A stretch of DNA of 64,000 nt from Nitrospira sp. (lineage in GTDB: Bacteria; Nitrospirota; Nitrospiria; Nitrospirales; Nitrospiraceae). The notes beneath the pieces were generated by a model. That model was not told the origin of the DNA and did not search any database. It saw nothing but the letters and a program-made list of their open reading frames with translations. The stretch covers positions 3,369,501-3,433,500 of the forward strand of contig BQWY01000001.1 in NCBI GenBank assembly GCA_036984305.1, in the 5' to 3' direction. Shown in pieces: positions 44,240 through 53,036 of the stretch (positions are counted from its first letter, which is position 1; every line of letters begins with the position of its first letter). Position numbers and translations under genes: made by a program.

Positions 44240-44530
44240 CTAAAAATAACTGGCCAACAACTCCAAGAGCAGTACGCCTCCATAGGCGCCGGACGGCAGC
44301 GCGAATGCCCGGAACACCAGAAGCTCCGTGAAGGGCGTAAAGGCGCCTTCGTTCAGAGCGGCGACTTCCTCTGTAATGTGTGTGAGGACCCGGACGAATC
44401 CTCTCGAACCCCATGCAGCCGTTCCTGAGCCAGCCAATGGCGCGCTTTGGCCGCCTGCCGAAGCACAGGCCGATAGCCACGGTTCACGGCGAGCACTGAA
44501 TGCCAGTTGTGAAGGCTGGTTCCACACAGA
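44240..44530 (-). pseudogene. C-terminal remnant of the PBP-like membrane protein
   Basis: The last 44 codons encode EEVAALNEGAFTPFTELLVF followed by RAFALPSGAYGGVLLLELL. They match the C-terminus of the 1092-residue protein at 48975 (RVSALREGAFLPYAEHPIF then RAVALPSGAYGFVMALDIL). Upstream, in another frame, HNWHSVLAVNRGYRPVLRQA resembles the preceding helix region (DNWHVPLGLALVIG), so a frameshift and loss of most of the gene have occurred. It ends 41 nt before the peptidase-hydrolase start, same strand, which suggests the ancestral order was membrane protein then peptidase-hydrolase. Confidence 0.68.
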
Positions 44531-44574
44531 GCAATTTTGCGCCAGGCAGTGCGGGTCGCGTTGTCTTGAGCCGA

Positions 44575-44880
44575 TCATCGCGACGCGCGCACACGGAAGA
44601 GGTCGGGGTGGGCAAAAATCTTATGCGGCCCGGCCCGGCGGACTCGACATGCGACTCGCACTCCCGTCGTGACCGTTGTCATTTCGACTAGGTGGACGGG
44701 GACGTGCACTCGTACCGACGTGCCCACCGCCTCTGACAGCAGATTGGCGAATCCCGCTACGGTCTGAGCGCGAGACACGCCAATTTCCACGAGACGATAC
44801 GACGGCATGTCGGGAACCGGCTCGACCGCTAGCACTTCGCCTTCCAGATCCGTCCAGTTCTCGACGATCGACACCGCCAT
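44575..44880 (-). CDS. Small protein, unknown, next to ATP-grasp ligase
   Basis: A 101-residue protein (MAVSIVENWTDLEGEVLAVE) that starts 9 nt after the ATP-grasp gene stops, so it is probably in the same operon. It looks like a compact alpha/beta fold with many Val/Ile strands (VRVHVPVHLVEMTTVTTGV). No Cys, signal or known domain is visible. It could be an accessory subunit or a substrate of the ligase; nothing shows which. Confidence 0.55.
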   Translation of the reverse strand: MAVSIVENWTDLEGEVLAVEPVPDMPSYRLVEIGVSRAQTVAGFANLLSEAVGTSVRVHVPVHLVEMTTVTTGVRVACRVRRAGPHKIFAHPDLFRVRASR

Positions 44881-44889
44881 GCGTGCATT

Positions 44890-45819
44890 CTATGATCCGC
44901 CCAGGTAATCCACAATAGCCTCCGCGATCGGCTGGCCAGTGTGCTCCTGATAGTAGCTGTAGGCGGGCGAAGGGTTCACTTCGAAACAGTAATACTCGCC
45001 TTCCGGAGTTCGTTTGAGATCGATGCCGCACAGCGGCAAATCCAGTTCCCCCGAGAGGCGCAAGCAGCGGGCCGCCACCTCCGAAGGAAGCTCCCTCGCC
45101 GTCATGTGGACTGCATGGCCGTCCCGGGAGGCATACCGGTAGTCCGTCGCCTCGGTGGCGATTTCGGTCGCGAAGACGCGCTCGCCGACGACATGGACGC
45201 GCAGATTGACCCCCGGCACATAGGCCTGAAATTGCGTCGGCAGATGCCGTAGCCGCCGCAGCGCCCGCCGATCCCGTGGATTGAACTCCCGCACGATCGA
45301 ACGAACGGCGCTGATGCTCTTGAACACAACGCGCCGATGGGTCCGATGGAAGTCGAGGGCGTCGGCCGGCTCGTTAGTGACTAGGGTTTCAGGAATGCCA
45401 AAGCCGCAGCGACGAATCAATTGGCACTGGTACGGCTTGGACATGTTAGATCCCATGGCTCCCGGGCGATTGAACACGCGCGCGTCGGCCAGCTCCAACC
45501 ATTGTACAAAGGCCTCGTGAAACACACGCGAGCGCCCGACTGCCATGGGGTCCGGGGCACGAGTCCGGGTCGATTGGTTCTCGGGCAGCAGGTCGCTTTC
45601 GATCATGCGCGAATACATGCCACGGATGCTCCGCAAAGGATAGTCCGTATCCCCCACCCACAACGCTCCGTCGAGGCCTTGGGCGGTCACGGTTAGACGT
45701 AAGCCCAGATGATGGGACTCGCGTTGATTGAGCACAAGATAGGGCCGCTCGTGCCGCTCGGCTGCCTCGATGGCCAACCGCAACGGCTCTTCCGACGGCA
45801 CTCCGCAAAACACGATCAT
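44890..45819 (-). CDS. RimK/MvdD-like ATP-grasp ligase
   Basis: A 309-residue ATP-grasp protein. ATP-binding Lys is in RRVVFKSISAVRS; the central region FQAYVPGVNLRVHVVGERV is the RimK-type strand pair; the metal-binding end is GIDLKRTPEGEYYCFEVNPSPA, with Asp, Glu and Asn in place. This subtype joins carboxyl and amine groups, as in RimK and microviridin-type peptide maturases. Its start overlaps the previous gene by ATGA. It is the only clearly catalytic ligase in the cluster, probably modifying a protein or peptide encoded nearby. Substrate inferred only from context. Confidence 0.82.
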   Translation of the reverse strand: MIVFCGVPSEEPLRLAIEAAERHERPYLVLNQRESHHLGLRLTVTAQGLDGALWVGDTDYPLRSIRGMYSRMIESDLLPENQSTRTRAPDPMAVGRSRVFHEAFVQWLELADARVFNRPGAMGSNMSKPYQCQLIRRCGFGIPETLVTNEPADALDFHRTHRRVVFKSISAVRSIVREFNPRDRRALRRLRHLPTQFQAYVPGVNLRVHVVGERVFATEIATEATDYRYASRDGHAVHMTARELPSEVAARCLRLSGELDLPLCGIDLKRTPEGEYYCFEVNPSPAYSYYQEHTGQPIAEAIVDYLGGS

Positions 45820-46649
45820 GCCGCCATCCTCATTTCGGCACAGGTCTCCGCCACGAACCGTGCCGCTTCAGAAGACAGCTCCGGGACGGGCGTCGCGCTG
45901 CAGACACGCCATTCGCCGCGCGCGCGCCCCAGGCGGATTTCCAAGAGGTGTTCGCCGCTGAGACGGGCTAATTTCACGCAGGCCGCCGGATCGATGTCCG
46001 GCGGCGCCCCGTAACACCGCGCGCCCGCCACGATGAGCCGGTACGAGGTTCCCTCCACCCGTTCGAGCCACTGCACGGGACCGCGTCCCAATAGTTCGGG
46101 CCGGAGGAGCTGCGGCGGCTCGCTCGCCCCCGTGCCCTCGCGCGCGAGGTGCGCCGCCAGTTCGCGTCGGGTGGACCGCCGCGCGTCGCTGACCAACTCG
46201 TATCCGCGCACGGGCAATCCCACCCTGGCCGCCAGGACTAGCCATTCCACTAGGCTGCGCTCTGCGCCGCACAGCCCGCGCGGACTCGCGCGATTGACAA
46301 CCGGGCAGGGCAGGCCTTCGAGCCAGCTCAGCAGCAGCGCCTGCATCTCACTTTGCGCATAGTCGCGGTCTGACGGCTTGGCGTGCGCGAATTGGGCGAT
46401 TTCCACGCGCTGGAGCCGCTGGAAGACCAGACTCAATGAGTCGGGATCGATCCGACGTCCGTCGGCCAAGGTGACCGTCGAAGCAACTCGGTCTCGTTCG
46501 AGCGCATGCCGCCAGTGCGGCGCTATCATCAGCTGCTCGCTGGACACCAAGTGGACGGCATCGCGCCCGAGCCGATCACGCAAGGCGCAGTATACCCGCA
46601 CGGCCGACCGGTCTGCGCTGTGACAGAGCACCAGACATCCTGGCTTCAT
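45816..46649 (-). CDS. Degenerate ATP-grasp-like protein
   Basis: About 277 residues from ATG 46649, 5 nt after the M6 peptidase stop. The layout parallels the next gene: a pre-ATP-grasp-like N-terminus (LVLCHSADRSAVRVY), then QWLERVEGTSYRLIVAG matching the RimK strand pair. The C-terminal metal-binding stretch has become SATPVPELSSE, with no E-x-N. So it is probably a non-catalytic partner, substrate-recognition subunit or diverged paralogue of the adjacent ATP-grasp enzyme. It overlaps the next gene by 4 nt (ATGA). Family call rests on order and strand pattern. Confidence 0.6.
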   Translation of the reverse strand: MKPGCLVLCHSADRSAVRVYCALRDRLGRDAVHLVSSEQLMIAPHWRHALERDRVASTVTLADGRRIDPDSLSLVFQRLQRVEIAQFAHAKPSDRDYAQSEMQALLLSWLEGLPCPVVNRASPRGLCGAERSLVEWLVLAARVGLPVRGYELVSDARRSTRRELAAHLAREGTGASEPPQLLRPELLGRGPVQWLERVEGTSYRLIVAGARCYGAPPDIDPAACVKLARLSGEHLLEIRLGRARGEWRVCSATPVPELSSEAARFVAETCAEMRMAA

Positions 46650-46654
46650 CGCGC

Positions 46655-48451
46655 TCAACTTTCGCGCACCTTCGTATCGTAGTGCCGCTTCGCGTCGGCC
46701 GCTCCCTCGCGCATGCGCGCCTGCACCTCGTCGCAATCGGTCTCTGAGGCCAGCGCGCTCTCTCGCAGGTCAGGCCGCAGATCACCCGTGATGTAGGGTT
46801 CGACATTTTGCACCAGCCCCTCCAGGCGAGCCACTCGCTCCTCCAGACTGTGCGCGTGCGGGCTGACGCCGAGTTCGCCAGGTCGCCGCCCTTCGACAAG
46901 GTCCTTGTCCTTCTCCTTGATCTCCTTAAATTCCTTGCGCTCCTTCCATTCCTTGAATTCTTTCCGGTCCTTTTCCTTCAGTTCCTTTTGTTCTTTATCC
47001 TTGAGCTCCTTGAACTCCTTGAATTCCTTCCGTTCCTTCTCTTTGATCTCCTTAAATTCCTTGGTCTCTTTGATCTCTTTCGTCTTGCACTTGACGGCGA
47101 GTCGCGCCGTCATGGTGGCCCCGGCCGCGCTGATGTTGCTCACAGACACACATGTGTCCACATCGCCGTACGACTTGGTGTTGGGAGTCGAGGTCGAATT
47201 GAGGGTCACGTTGTTCGCGGAACCTGGATACGGGTCGCCGGCATCACCGCGATTGGCGCCCCCTTCCAGATGCTTCTTGCCGTCGGCTTGGAGCAGGGCG
47301 ACCTGCGGATGGTTCTCGTTGGAATTGCCGCTGACCGCCTCGTCGACGTGATAGACGAGCAATCCGCCTCCCGGGAGAAACTTGTCGAACGCCGTCTTCT
47401 CCCGATTCTCCATCAGAAAGTATTCGTTGCCCGCAGAGCCGTCCTTCCACAGACGATACACCGTGTGCGCTGTTTTGACATCGTCAATCGACACGGTCTG
47501 GTTGGACGTTTGGTTCGACACCGAGACCCACCCTTGATTCACTTTGCACCAGGCGGATGGATGGGCCGGCACGTCGCCTCCGCCGTTCCAGCTCCCCCCC
47601 GCCATCAGGCACCAATTGCCCAGGCCCTCCGAAGAGTAGTCGGTATCGTAGAGGTCCGGCCACCCGAAGAGCAGATGGCCGAGCTCGTGGCAGCAGACGC
47701 CGATTTTTGAATCCTCTGGCACTGTGAGATAGGCGTAGATCTTGGTGCCGTCTGCATTGTATTCGCCCCCGGAGAGGACCCACTTGTGCGACCAGATATC
47801 GTTGGCATTCCCCGTCTGTTCGGCTCCGCTTCCGGCATGCAGCACGATGAACGCGTCGACAAAGCCGTTCCCGTCGTTGTCATATTGAGCGAAGTTTACG
47901 GTGGGGTTGGCCGCATCGGCCGCGTCTTTGGCCATCGTCCGCGCATTGGGCTCGACACTTCCGGTCCCGGAGTCGCCGTGGGCGTATTCACTCAGCTTCT
48001 TCGGCATCCGGAACGGGCCGACAACCTCCCCGACCATGTCGACGAGACCGTGGCTGACCTCCTTGTAGTAGTCGCGTGCGCTCCCGTTCGCCAGCACGCC
48101 CGTCGAGAAGAAGAGGTCCTCGAAATGCTTCTTGGTTTTCACCATGGCCTTGTCGGAAAAATCCACAAGGACCACGATCACGCGGATCGTCCCCCGCAAC
48201 GGCGCCCGCTCGAGCGCCCCGCTGCGCACCGCCCGAGTCGAGGTCCCCAACGGATAATAATCACCCGGATAGATGAGGCCGTCATCCATACCGACGGGCT
48301 TGGTCCGCACGACGCGCAACATCTGCGAAAAGGCGGTTTTCCCCCGTCCCTTTGCCCTCGCGAGATCCGTTTTCATTTTCTTCAACAAGTCGGGGTGAGG
48401 AGAAACCAAGCACCGGTCGGAGTAATGATGACAACGTGAATGCTCGCTCAT
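46655..48451 (-). CDS. M6-type metallopeptidase with Lys/Glu repeat tail
   Basis: A 598-residue protein. Residues about 85-300 form an M6 (immune inhibitor A-like) peptidase domain: HELGHLLFGWPDLYD with His255, Glu256 and His259 (HExxH). An IWSHKW segment and DNDGNGFVDAFIVLH precede it. A beta domain follows (300-452), then about 60 residues of K/E/F repeat (455-517, e.g. KEFKEIKEKERKEFKEFKEL). The end is a short coiled coil (SLEERVARLEGLV) and a PYITGDLRPDL motif. No signal peptide is visible despite the secreted family. AAGGAGGTCATC precedes the ATG. The tail may be a substrate for the neighbouring ATP-grasp enzyme (hypothesis). Confidence 0.8.
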   Translation of the reverse strand: MSEHSRCHHYSDRCLVSPHPDLLKKMKTDLARAKGRGKTAFSQMLRVVRTKPVGMDDGLIYPGDYYPLGTSTRAVRSGALERAPLRGTIRVIVVLVDFSDKAMVKTKKHFEDLFFSTGVLANGSARDYYKEVSHGLVDMVGEVVGPFRMPKKLSEYAHGDSGTGSVEPNARTMAKDAADAANPTVNFAQYDNDGNGFVDAFIVLHAGSGAEQTGNANDIWSHKWVLSGGEYNADGTKIYAYLTVPEDSKIGVCCHELGHLLFGWPDLYDTDYSSEGLGNWCLMAGGSWNGGGDVPAHPSAWCKVNQGWVSVSNQTSNQTVSIDDVKTAHTVYRLWKDGSAGNEYFLMENREKTAFDKFLPGGGLLVYHVDEAVSGNSNENHPQVALLQADGKKHLEGGANRGDAGDPYPGSANNVTLNSTSTPNTKSYGDVDTCVSVSNISAAGATMTARLAVKCKTKEIKETKEFKEIKEKERKEFKEFKELKDKEQKELKEKDRKEFKEWKERKEFKEIKEKDKDLVEGRRPGELGVSPHAHSLEERVARLEGLVQNVEPYITGDLRPDLRESALASETDCDEVQARMREGAADAKRHYDTKVRES

Positions 48452-48974
48452 GATGACCTCCTTTGGGATGTGACGGTTGTCATGGACACGATCGAGACAT
48501 CAGGGCGCCGGACCGTCTACACGGTGTGAATCATGGTCACGGTCGCTACGCTCTATAGCCAGCCGAAGAAGCAGCAATGCGCGTGCCACAACGGGAGGAG
48601 CTTCGGAGCAGGCCGAATTTTGAGGCCAATACGATTTCGGATGATTCTGGAGACCTGTCGACTGGCTCGCTCGGTGTATCGAAGAGAATACTACTCACGG
48701 GATAAACCTGATACGAAACGATACACGGACCGGCAGACCAAGATGCCAGTGCATTACCATCGTTGATCCGCAGTGAGGCACAATGCGACAGCCCAAGTGC
48801 CGGACGCACATCTTTTCCGGCTAATTCCGCAGGGCTTCACCACCGGCTAGGTCGTATAGTTTGAAATGAATGTATCCGACATTCATGGTCCAGCTCACCG
48901 AGACCCGCCTCAGGAGCAAACGACGACGTGTGCGCCATGAAGCGATTCACAATCCACAGAGGCCGCCGCAGCCG
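48452..48974. other. Gap between metallopeptidase and membrane protein
   Basis: No convincing frame or RNA. Because both neighbours are on the minus strand, it should contain the promoter of the M6 peptidase operon and the end of the membrane-protein transcript. Short frames on either strand lack domains and ribosome sites. Confidence 0.4.
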
Positions 48975-51900
48975 TTAGAACCCTTTAGCCAGGATGTCCA
49001 ATGCCATCACGAATCCGTAGGCGCCCGACGGAAGGGCCACCGCACGAAATATCGGGTGTTCCGCATACGGCAAAAAGGCCCCCTCCCGCAGAGCCGACAC
49101 CCTCTCCAGCAATTCGTTGATGCTCTCGGATGACGTCGGTCCGGCCCTGGACCCTGCTTGCCGAGACAGCCGTCCAACCACAGTCTGGCGTGCTGTTTCG
49201 GACGCCCGCCTCAAAAGAACCGCGCTCACAACCACATACAGCGCGTTGAGGCCGATAACCAGCGCGAGCCCGAGGGGAACGTGCCAGTTGTCGAAGTACT
49301 CCCACCGGGCAAGCAACATAATCGCCATCAAAATGGCGGGATAGTAGATGAAGCGGTCGATTCTTCCTGTTAGCCTGGCCACGATCTGCAGTCGCGTCAG
49401 GCACTCTTTCACCGACACATCGTCGAGCCGCTGAGGCACCAACTTGCGGACGAACACGCCAGTGAGCCGCATGACATCGAGCACCAAGAAGATGACGGCC
49501 ACCATGGTGATGACCGAGAAGAAGAGGACGACCTTGTTTACGATGAAACTCGCACATCCTCGGTAAGGCACGGCAGGTAACTCAGTGACCAATAATGCCA
49601 AGGACCCGGCACCGAGGAACAGGAGGGTTGGAAGCAGGACACGTAAGCCGCATCGCCGGGGTACCATCCGCTCGCGATACCCCGCCCACAGTCGGCGAGC
49701 GTCAACCGAGTTTTCTTCAAGAGCCCAGGCGCTGATACTACGGGTCGGATCATTCCGGCACCAGTCCCTCAGCCGCTGCACCGCCGACCACCACCCGGCG
49801 AAGACTGACTCCGTCGGATCTGGGTCATGAACTTGGACCGGCTGAAGCAAGCCCTCGAATTCGTTTCCGACATCCTCAACGGCTGCTTCGTGCCTTTGTC
49901 GAATGCGCCAAGCAAAACATATCCCTAATACGATCACCAGACCTCGCAATATTTGGCTGGGCCAAATACTTACACCATCGCTGAAGCTGAACGGCTCGCC
50001 ACCCGGTCCGTCCCACAAGAGGACTTTCATAACGATCAACAGAAGCAAGAGCAGGGCCGCGACGCCGACGAGCAAACGAGGTACCACACCGGGGTCCTGG
50101 ATGGCACGACATGCGGCACGAGTCGCTTGATAGACCCGTTCGCTCGCGGGAATCAGCAGTAGCCACCCGATCCCGAGTACTGCCAGGCCGAACAGGAACT
50201 CCCGAATGATTTCCTCGGTCGCGTTGAGGGGAGACCGGAGTTGGTGAATTGACTGCTGCTTGTTTTTCTTCTCCGACTGCGATCCATCTTGCACGCTCCC
50301 GGTCTGGTCGAGGCTAAGGTCCACCGGACCGTTGCGGCCGATTTCATAGAGGCGGGGTTCGTTGGGAAATTCAAATATGTAGGATTCTTTCGTATGCGGC
50401 GATGCGAACGCGAACGGTCCGCCGGGCATTCCGCTATCCTGAGATCGCGGAGTTGCGTCTTCTTCCTTCAGGACCCCCAGCGCGCGCATCGTGGCAAAGA
50501 AGATCGCGGTTTGATAGCTTTCGCGAAAAGGGGGGATCGGCCCTTGCAGGATCTCATTGAGGGACAAGCCGAAGTGCGACGCCACCACGAGATTGCGCGT
50601 CCAGCTCAGCTCCGAAGTGTGGTAGAGGCGCGCCTCAAGATCAGTGGTAAAGAAGATCGCGTGTGGAAAGCTGGACTTCAGGGCTTGTAAGATTAACAAC
50701 TTGTCATATACATCGCTGCCTAATACCCCGATCGCCCGGAACCCCGGACACTCGCTTCGGATCACGGGGCACTTTGCTCGAAGGTCATCCTCTGTGCTCT
50801 TGATCCTCTCCGCCAGACGCCGAACATAGTCGAGCTGGCTCCGCCCCTCGGGTCGCTCCAACTGCTCACCCAACTTGCGTCGTTCCGAATACGACAGGGT
50901 TGCTTTGTCCTTCCCCTGTGCTGTATCTCCACCACTTCTTGCGTTCTCCTTTTCGCGGGGTGTTTCTCCGTCCAGCCCCCGAAGATAGCCATATTGATGA
51001 ATTGGCGAGGAGGCATGCGCAGTACCCGATTCCGGATCACCTCCAGAGTTGTTCTTTTGGGTCGCTTTGGGAAGAGCTGCTTTCTCAAACAATTGCGGAA
51101 GCGTACGACCATAAAGCGTGTCCCACTCCGATATTAGAGCCACTTGCGGACACTCATGCGGGTCTTTGCATCCATCCCGTAGGCGGACCCCTCGTCGCTC
51201 CAGTTCGTCGACCAGCGCCAGGATCAATCGATCGTCGGTTGGAATAGCCCGCGCAAAATTCGCATTGGCTTTGCTCTCGACCAGTCCTCTTTTGACGGAG
51301 GAAGGACGTGGGTATTTTGCCCATTTCTCCAGAACATGCGCTTCTGGGGCGGTTGACCATGGCGAGTACAGGTCCAGGTGCTGCGTCGGGGTGTCGAACA
51401 ATAGCGAAGCTTCGCGCACCATCTTTGCCAGTGACCCAGAGGTACGAGGGCCGATCACTCGGAACTCTAGCGCGCCTACCCTCCCATTGATCTCACTCTT
51501 CAGCTCCTGTTGCATCACCCGAAGGCTACGCAGCGGCTGATCTCCGACATCCTGGTCCTTCAGCCAGAATACCAACGCCTGGCTGGAGCCGTCCTTGTTG
51601 AACTCATACCGCTCGACTGGAACGTCTGCTCGACACCAATCTGGGGCCGCTTCCATTCGGCGCGTGCTTGGTTCGTTCGCACTCGGCTGTGCTTGGGACT
51701 CATCGGTTATCTTCGTTTCTGGTTTACATATCTCTAAGAGGACGGATCGCGGCTGAAGCTCCGCCGTCGGGGACAACCATCTGAAAAAGCGAATATGCTC
51801 CCCATCAGTCGGAACGTAACCCGCGCGATCCAAGCCCGCTAAGAGCGCGTACCGCTGTCGGAGTCGAGACTCCGCTCCATCGGCATAGGGCGATCCATCG

Positions 51901-52253
51901 GTCAATACGAACAGTGCGGTGATCCGTAACTTTTCTGTTGAATCCTCAAGGATTTCATCCACCAGATTCTCCAGGGAATGGGCATGCAGTTCGTGAGGCC
52001 TATCGTGTGGGACCTGCCCCGCTTGTTTTTCAGCTTCGAGGTGACGGACGATGGCATCGAATGGATCCTGCCACAAGCGTGCCTGCACGCGTCGGTCACC
52101 GAAGACTTCGACCTTCTGACTTGCAAACTCCTCGACTGGGCGCGAGCTTTTCAGCGGCCCCTGATACAGCCACAAGGCACCGGCCATCGCCCCAGCCAAG
52201 AGGATCACGTTCTGTATGGGGAATTTCGAATCTGGTTTGTCGCCAGCAGCCAT
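48975..52253 (-). CDS. Large membrane protein with receptor-like (PBP-I-like) region
   Basis: A 1092-residue protein. One N-terminal membrane helix (about 13-30) is followed by a soluble region of about 680 residues and then about seven hydrophobic helices in the last 380. In the soluble region, ALFVLTDGSPYADG, VALISEWDTLYGRTLPQLF and GVLGSDVYDKLLILQALK alternate strand and helix like a type I periplasmic-binding (receptor-ligand) fold. HAIFFTTDLEARLYH and NLVVASHFGLSLNE continue it. It ends with the conserved motif ALPSGAYGFVMALDIL, which also survives in the remnant at 44240. No enzyme motif; a sensor or transducer is the best guess. The ribosome site is weak. Confidence 0.68.
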   Translation of the reverse strand: MAAGDKPDSKFPIQNVILLAGAMAGALWLYQGPLKSSRPVEEFASQKVEVFGDRRVQARLWQDPFDAIVRHLEAEKQAGQVPHDRPHELHAHSLENLVDEILEDSTEKLRITALFVLTDGSPYADGAESRLRQRYALLAGLDRAGYVPTDGEHIRFFRWLSPTAELQPRSVLLEICKPETKITDESQAQPSANEPSTRRMEAAPDWCRADVPVERYEFNKDGSSQALVFWLKDQDVGDQPLRSLRVMQQELKSEINGRVGALEFRVIGPRTSGSLAKMVREASLLFDTPTQHLDLYSPWSTAPEAHVLEKWAKYPRPSSVKRGLVESKANANFARAIPTDDRLILALVDELERRGVRLRDGCKDPHECPQVALISEWDTLYGRTLPQLFEKAALPKATQKNNSGGDPESGTAHASSPIHQYGYLRGLDGETPREKENARSGGDTAQGKDKATLSYSERRKLGEQLERPEGRSQLDYVRRLAERIKSTEDDLRAKCPVIRSECPGFRAIGVLGSDVYDKLLILQALKSSFPHAIFFTTDLEARLYHTSELSWTRNLVVASHFGLSLNEILQGPIPPFRESYQTAIFFATMRALGVLKEEDATPRSQDSGMPGGPFAFASPHTKESYIFEFPNEPRLYEIGRNGPVDLSLDQTGSVQDGSQSEKKNKQQSIHQLRSPLNATEEIIREFLFGLAVLGIGWLLLIPASERVYQATRAACRAIQDPGVVPRLLVGVAALLLLLLIVMKVLLWDGPGGEPFSFSDGVSIWPSQILRGLVIVLGICFAWRIRQRHEAAVEDVGNEFEGLLQPVQVHDPDPTESVFAGWWSAVQRLRDWCRNDPTRSISAWALEENSVDARRLWAGYRERMVPRRCGLRVLLPTLLFLGAGSLALLVTELPAVPYRGCASFIVNKVVLFFSVITMVAVIFLVLDVMRLTGVFVRKLVPQRLDDVSVKECLTRLQIVARLTGRIDRFIYYPAILMAIMLLARWEYFDNWHVPLGLALVIGLNALYVVVSAVLLRRASETARQTVVGRLSRQAGSRAGPTSSESINELLERVSALREGAFLPYAEHPIFRAVALPSGAYGFVMALDILAKGF

Positions 52254-52477
52254 GAGATATCTATGCTCGACGCCGCATGGATAGAATCCGCCACCCGATC
52301 AGCGCTGCATGGAGTGTGCCATTTGATCCCGATGCCAAAGACCCACAGAATCCGTTCGCTTGTTTTCGACCACCGAGAGAACCTCGCTCACGTATCCAAA
52401 GGGATACAAGAAAGCGGACCACATCGATACATTCCCTCGTCGGACATGGGCACGTCGGGGGTCGCAAGCGAGAGTCT

Positions 52478-52894
52478 TCAGCGTCCTGCAGCGACGGGGA
52501 TGAACCACTTGGGCTTCATTCGCCCGAAGTCGGTGCGACGATTGGTGCGCAGACCTTTTTTCGAATCGAACACGACCGCATGGCCCCGTCGACGGGCGAA
52601 CACGACCCAATGCCAATACGGTCGGTTGCGTATCCTGTGCCATTTGATGGCCAGCAGGGCCAGGTCGGGCAACGTCGTCCACGCACGGAAGGGAATGGGG
52701 TGCGGCGCCGGCCGCACGCCGAGGTGTCGCAGGAGCCGTGGCACGTGCGTCGTGTCCGACCAGAGCGACTCATCGTGGGCGAAGATGCCCAGCCGATTGG
52801 CAATGGCCTTCGCGCGCGAATACGTCAGCCCCGTGATCGCCGCGACGCTCGCGATACCGCATCCCGTCGGCTCCAACTGGATCACCGGTTTCAC
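52478..52894 (-). CDS. C39-like papain-fold cysteine peptidase
   Basis: A 138-residue protein resembling the peptidase-C39/papain-like fold. Cys12 lies in QLEPTGCGIASVAAI, His95 in RPYWHWVVFARRRGH and Asp110 in VVFDSKKG, in the order of the catalytic triad. There is no ABC transporter domain, unlike bacteriocin-processing C39 peptidases. It lies 224 nt before the large membrane protein, on the same strand. It may trim a peptide or be a C39-like non-catalytic member; the fold call is by motif. Confidence 0.7.
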   Translation of the reverse strand: MKPVIQLEPTGCGIASVAAITGLTYSRAKAIANRLGIFAHDESLWSDTTHVPRLLRHLGVRPAPHPIPFRAWTTLPDLALLAIKWHRIRNRPYWHWVVFARRRGHAVVFDSKKGLRTNRRTDFGRMKPKWFIPVAAGR

Positions 52895-53036
52895 GACAGT
52901 CGTTCACCCCTACGCGGTAGGCCCGGTTGCGCACTTCTCTACTCCATTTGACGACCGGGATCAATCGCGACTCGCTCGATGCCCCCTCGCACGACTTGGC
53001 CGCGCTCGGGTATGCTTGTGTCCTCCGGAGAGATCC

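Noticed and set aside
46905-47351. Plus-strand Ser/Leu/Phe-rich frame opposite the Lys/Glu tail of the M6 gene
   Set aside because: It is the complement of the repeat region; low complexity and no start context.
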